This document shows, one piece after another, positions 61,375-64,000 of a stretch of 64,000 nucleotides of DNA (its first letter is position 1; each line of letters begins with the position of its first letter). This stretch comes from Bacteroidota bacterium. Lineage in GTDB: Bacteria > Bacteroidota > Bacteroidia > Chitinophagales > Chitinophagaceae. The notes beneath the pieces are model-generated. The model searched no databases. It saw only the letters and a list, made by a program, of their open reading frames with translations, and was not told the origin of the DNA. The position numbers and the translations under genes are program-made. The stretch covers positions 1 through 64,000 of the forward strand of contig JAFDXG010000179.1 in assembly GCA_018268105.1 (NCBI GenBank). The letters run 5' to 3'.

Positions 61375-64000
61375 TTTTTTGATCCATTGTTTGATCTTCT
61401 TTGTTTTCGCCATGTTGGCAGAAACTAAGACGTTTGCCCAGTCCGCTTCTATAGCCGGTATTGTTAAAGATGTTGCCGGACAGCCATTGGAAGGCGTATC
61501 TGTTGTTGAGAAAGGAACAAATAATGGTACAGTAAGTAATACGAATGGAAGATATACAATTACAGTAAAACCCAATGCTGTTTTGGTGTTCAGCTTTTCG
61601 GGTTTCAAAGAACAGGAGGTAAAAGTTGGGAAGAGTTCAGTCGTAAATATTTCTCTGGAGGCTGGTGAAAACCAACTTTCGGAAGTGGTGGTAACGGCGT
61701 TGGGTATCAAGCGTGCTAAAAAATCGCTGGCCTATTCTACTCAAACAGTAGAAGGCAGTCAGCTTGCTGAAGTGCGTGAGGTAAATGTGGCCAATTCATT
61801 GAAAGGAAAAGTGGCAGGAGTGCATGTAAATCCTTCAGGCGGAGGACCGTCAGGTTCGGCTTATGTGGTAATCAGGGGAAGCAGTTCTTTAACCGGTACC
61901 AACCAGCCATTGTATGTAGTTGACGGTGTACCTATTGATAATGAGACTTTGGGAAGACCTTCTATATTCGGGGGGCAACGCGATTATGGAGACGGCATCG
62001 GTAATGTAAACCCTGATGATATTGAAAGTGTTACAGTATTAAAAGGCCCCGCTGCTGCTGCATTATATGGTTCCCGTGGCGCAAAAGGTGTTATACTGAT
62101 CACTACTAAGAAAGGGAAATCAGGAAAGTTAAATGTAGATATCAATTCCAACGTGACTTTTGAAACATTGAATGTAACGCCCAGGTTCCAAAGCATATAT
62201 GGAGGTGGCTATGATGATAGCTATGACTATTTCGACAATGCAGTTGTTGACGGGCAAACGGTTTCACAATGGCCGGAGTGGCTCAATGATGACTGGGGCG
62301 GAAAATATGACGGCAGGATGATCTCAATTGCATCATGGCCTGAGCTTGGCTTGATCCCCTATACATCCAAAGGTCAAGATAATTTTAAAAAGTTTTATCG
62401 TACCGGTTCTACGGTTACCAATACGGCAGGTGTATCCGGTGGATCGGAGAATGCAACCTTCCGTCTTTCACTTTCTGATATGCGTAATAACGGCATAGTG
62501 CCTAATAACAGCATGAACCGGCAGACGGTTAACTTGCTGGGCAGTTTCAGGGTTTCACCCAAGTTATCCGTAGAAGCTAAAGTGAACTATGTACGTCAGC
62601 ACCTGGTTAATCCGCCGGAAACAGGTGGAAGTGGAACTTCCCCCATTGTTGCGCTGAACAGGATGCCTGCTTTTTTAGATCTGGACTGGCTGAAAAACTA
62701 TAAAAGAGCAGACGGGTCGAGTATCAATTATAAATCTGGTCAACCGCGAAATCCCTACTGGCTCATAAATGAACTGCTGGCGGATGGAAGAAGAGACCGG
62801 GTAATAGGATATGTGCTGGCAAGGTATAACTTTACCGACTGGCTTACCCTGCAGGCAAGAAGCGGAACCGATTTTTACAATGATACCCGCTTTTCCAGGG
62901 TGGGAGTGGGCACTCCCGGACTTGTGGACGGAAGTGTAACCAATAATGAATACAGCATCAAAGAGGAAAACAGCGATGTATTACTAACTGCAACAGGCAA
63001 ACTGTCGAAAGATTTCTCGGGTTCATTGTCGGTAGGGGCTAATCATTTGGATCACAGGACCAACTCGCTTGGTACGCAGGGTACCGGCTTTAATATTCCC
63101 GACCTTTACCATATCAGCAATGCTAAAAGAGTAACCGCATCGAATTATGCTACTCAAAAACAAATTAACTCCGCATATTTCGACGGACAGCTCGGGTACA
63201 AGAATTACCTGTTCCTCAATATTACCGGAAGAAATGACTGGTCTTCCACTCTCGGGAAAAACAACTACTCGTTTTTTTATCCTTCAACCAATCTGAGTTT
63301 TGTATTCACCGATGCATTAGAGCTTAATTCATCCTTGCTGTCTTATGGTAAATTACGGGCATCCTACGCACAGGCTGGCGCCGATGCGGATGTGTTCAGA
63401 ACCAAGGCGGGATACTGGCTTTCCAGCTCCGGCTTTAATGGTCAGCCATATGCATATATATCAGATGAAATCCCGCTGGCAAACCTGAAAAATGAATTGA
63501 CGAAATCGTATGAATTTGGAACAGAGTTAAGATTCTTTAAAAACCGGTTAGGGCTGGATTTTACATACTACAATGCTTCTACCATTAACCAGATACTGCC
63601 TGTTCAGGTTTCTGCTGCTACTGGATTTATTACTCGTATCATTAATGCCGGTGAGATCAAAAACAAGGGTATCGAAATATTTGTAAACGGTGCCCCGGTG
63701 GTTACAAAGAATTTCCGTTGGGATCTGACACTAAATTTTTCTCGGAATAAATCAAAGGTTGTATCTCTCGCCGATGGAATTGAAACACTTACGCTGCTGG
63801 ATACCTACAACGGTGCGATTATTGAGGCACGTGTTGGCGAATCGTATGGAAATATTACGGGATTGCCATTTCTTAGAAATGAAAACGGTGATATTGTGCT
63901 CACCGAAGACGGTGGCTGGCAAAGAGGTAACGAGCCGGTGGTTTTTGGAAATGTTCAGCCCAATTGGTTGGGAGGTATTACAAACACCTTTAGCTATAAG
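61364..64000 (+). CDS. SusC/RagA-type TonB-dependent receptor (partial, runs off the window)
   Basis: The frame is open for 879 codons from ATG 61364 to the window end. A signal peptide (LIHCLIFFVFAMLAETKTFAQ), a carboxypeptidase-regulatory-like domain (IAGIVKDVAGQPLEGVSVVEKG, about 25-110), a plug (YVVDGVPIDNE, DDIESVTVLKGPAAAALYGSRG) and most of the barrel are present; the C-terminus and any SusD partner are outside. No STN domain is present. The plug region ALGIKRAKKSLAYSTQ matches the ALGIQRSAKSLTYAAQ of the first SusC in the window, so the two belong to one subgroup. It starts another transport locus. Confidence 0.93.
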   Translation, partial: MKRNFLIHCLIFFVFAMLAETKTFAQSASIAGIVKDVAGQPLEGVSVVEKGTNNGTVSNTNGRYTITVKPNAVLVFSFSGFKEQEVKVGKSSVVNISLEAGENQLSEVVVTALGIKRAKKSLAYSTQTVEGSQLAEVREVNVANSLKGKVAGVHVNPSGGGPSGSAYVVIRGSSSLTGTNQPLYVVDGVPIDNETLGRPSIFGGQRDYGDGIGNVNPDDIESVTVLKGPAAAALYGSRGAKGVILITTKKGKSGKLNVDINSNVTFETLNVTPRFQSIYGGGYDDSYDYFDNAVVDGQTVSQWPEWLNDDWGGKYDGRMISIASWPELGLIPYTSKGQDNFKKFYRTGSTVTNTAGVSGGSENATFRLSLSDMRNNGIVPNNSMNRQTVNLLGSFRVSPKLSVEAKVNYVRQHLVNPPETGGSGTSPIVALNRMPAFLDLDWLKNYKRADGSSINYKSGQPRNPYWLINELLADGRRDRVIGYVLARYNFTDWLTLQARSGTDFYNDTRFSRVGVGTPGLVDGSVTNNEYSIKEENSDVLLTATGKLSKDFSGSLSVGANHLDHRTNSLGTQGTGFNIPDLYHISNAKRVTASNYATQKQINSAYFDGQLGYKNYLFLNITGRNDWSSTLGKNNYSFFYPSTNLSFVFTDALELNSSLLSYGKLRASYAQAGADADVFRTKAGYWLSSSGFNGQPYAYISDEIPLANLKNELTKSYEFGTELRFFKNRLGLDFTYYNASTINQILPVQVSAATGFITRIINAGEIKNKGIEIFVNGAPVVTKNFRWDLTLNFSRNKSKVVSLADGIETLTLLDTYNGAIIEARVGESYGNITGLPFLRNENGDIVLTEDGGWQRGNEPVVFGNVQPNWLGGITNTFSYK

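Noticed and set aside
1..64000. CRISPR arrays, tRNA or rRNA genes
   Set aside because: No regularly spaced repeats, cloverleaf-type sequences or rRNA-like segments were noticed on reading; a covariance-model search was not possible here.

Overview
The window looks like a chromosomal stretch of a Bacteroidota bacterium, most likely a soil- or plant-type member of the Chitinophagaceae. The evidence is three SusC-type receptors (two with SusD partners), a sigma/FecR/STN-SusC cascade, DUF5686, DUF4838 and PVC-type cytochrome proteins, AT-rich leaders without strong Shine-Dalgarno sequences, and decayed dispersed repeats between genes. No rRNA, tRNA or CRISPR was seen.

Region 1 (1-17.3 kb) is a glycan/sugar-acid utilization locus. 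On the + strand are SusC, SusD, a GH20-type hexosaminidase, an AraC regulator and, at the far end, a Tat-exported GH109-like oxidoreductase-fold enzyme. Between AraC and GH109 lies a seven-gene minus-strand operon: unknown deacetylase-like protein, creatininase-family protein, 3-hydroxyacyl-CoA-dehydrogenase-family enzyme, enolase-superfamily dehydratase, EamA transporter, DHDPS-family aldolase and SDR. A 16-base motif, ATGTYAAAAAAGTATA, occurs upstream of SusC, of the minus operon and of GH109, and is a candidate operator for the AraC protein.

Region 2 (17.3-20.2 kb) is a mobile-element scar. A 2,068-bp IS1634-like element (13-bp inverted repeats, flanked by TTAA) splits a BatD-like C-terminal gene remnant whose reading frame rejoins exactly when the IS is removed. 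The IS transposase is itself frameshifted by a (CTTTATA)3 tandem repeat. The other end of the BatD-like remnant abuts a ~500-bp internally deleted transposon with inverted ends.

Region 3 (20.2-37 kb) holds general envelope functions: an OmpR/histidine-kinase pair, a minus operon (DUF5686 protein, DUF2147 protein, sterol-desaturase-type hydroxylase), a plus group (ECF sigma, a trans-envelope anti-sigma/beta-barrel-like protein, PAP2 phosphatase) and a minus efflux operon (PepSY-like protein, TolC, adaptor, RND pump, YncE-like propeller).

Region 4 (37.5-60.3 kb) is the most unusual part. A tight minus operon carries three neutral-ceramidase-like hydrolases around a large PVC-type cytochrome protein. 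A divergent AGE-type epimerase follows. A second minus block has two EEP-family phosphodiesterases, SusD, STN-SusC, FecR and an ECF sigma factor. Two + strand carbohydrate-enzyme-like proteins (DUF4838 and a six-hairpin-like protein) follow. The combination of ceramidase-like and sphingomyelinase-superfamily enzymes with a dedicated SusCD/sigma system suggests a sphingolipid or glycosphingolipid utilization locus; this is inference.

Region 5 (60.3-64 kb) has gene debris and then the start of a third SusC gene that runs off the window.
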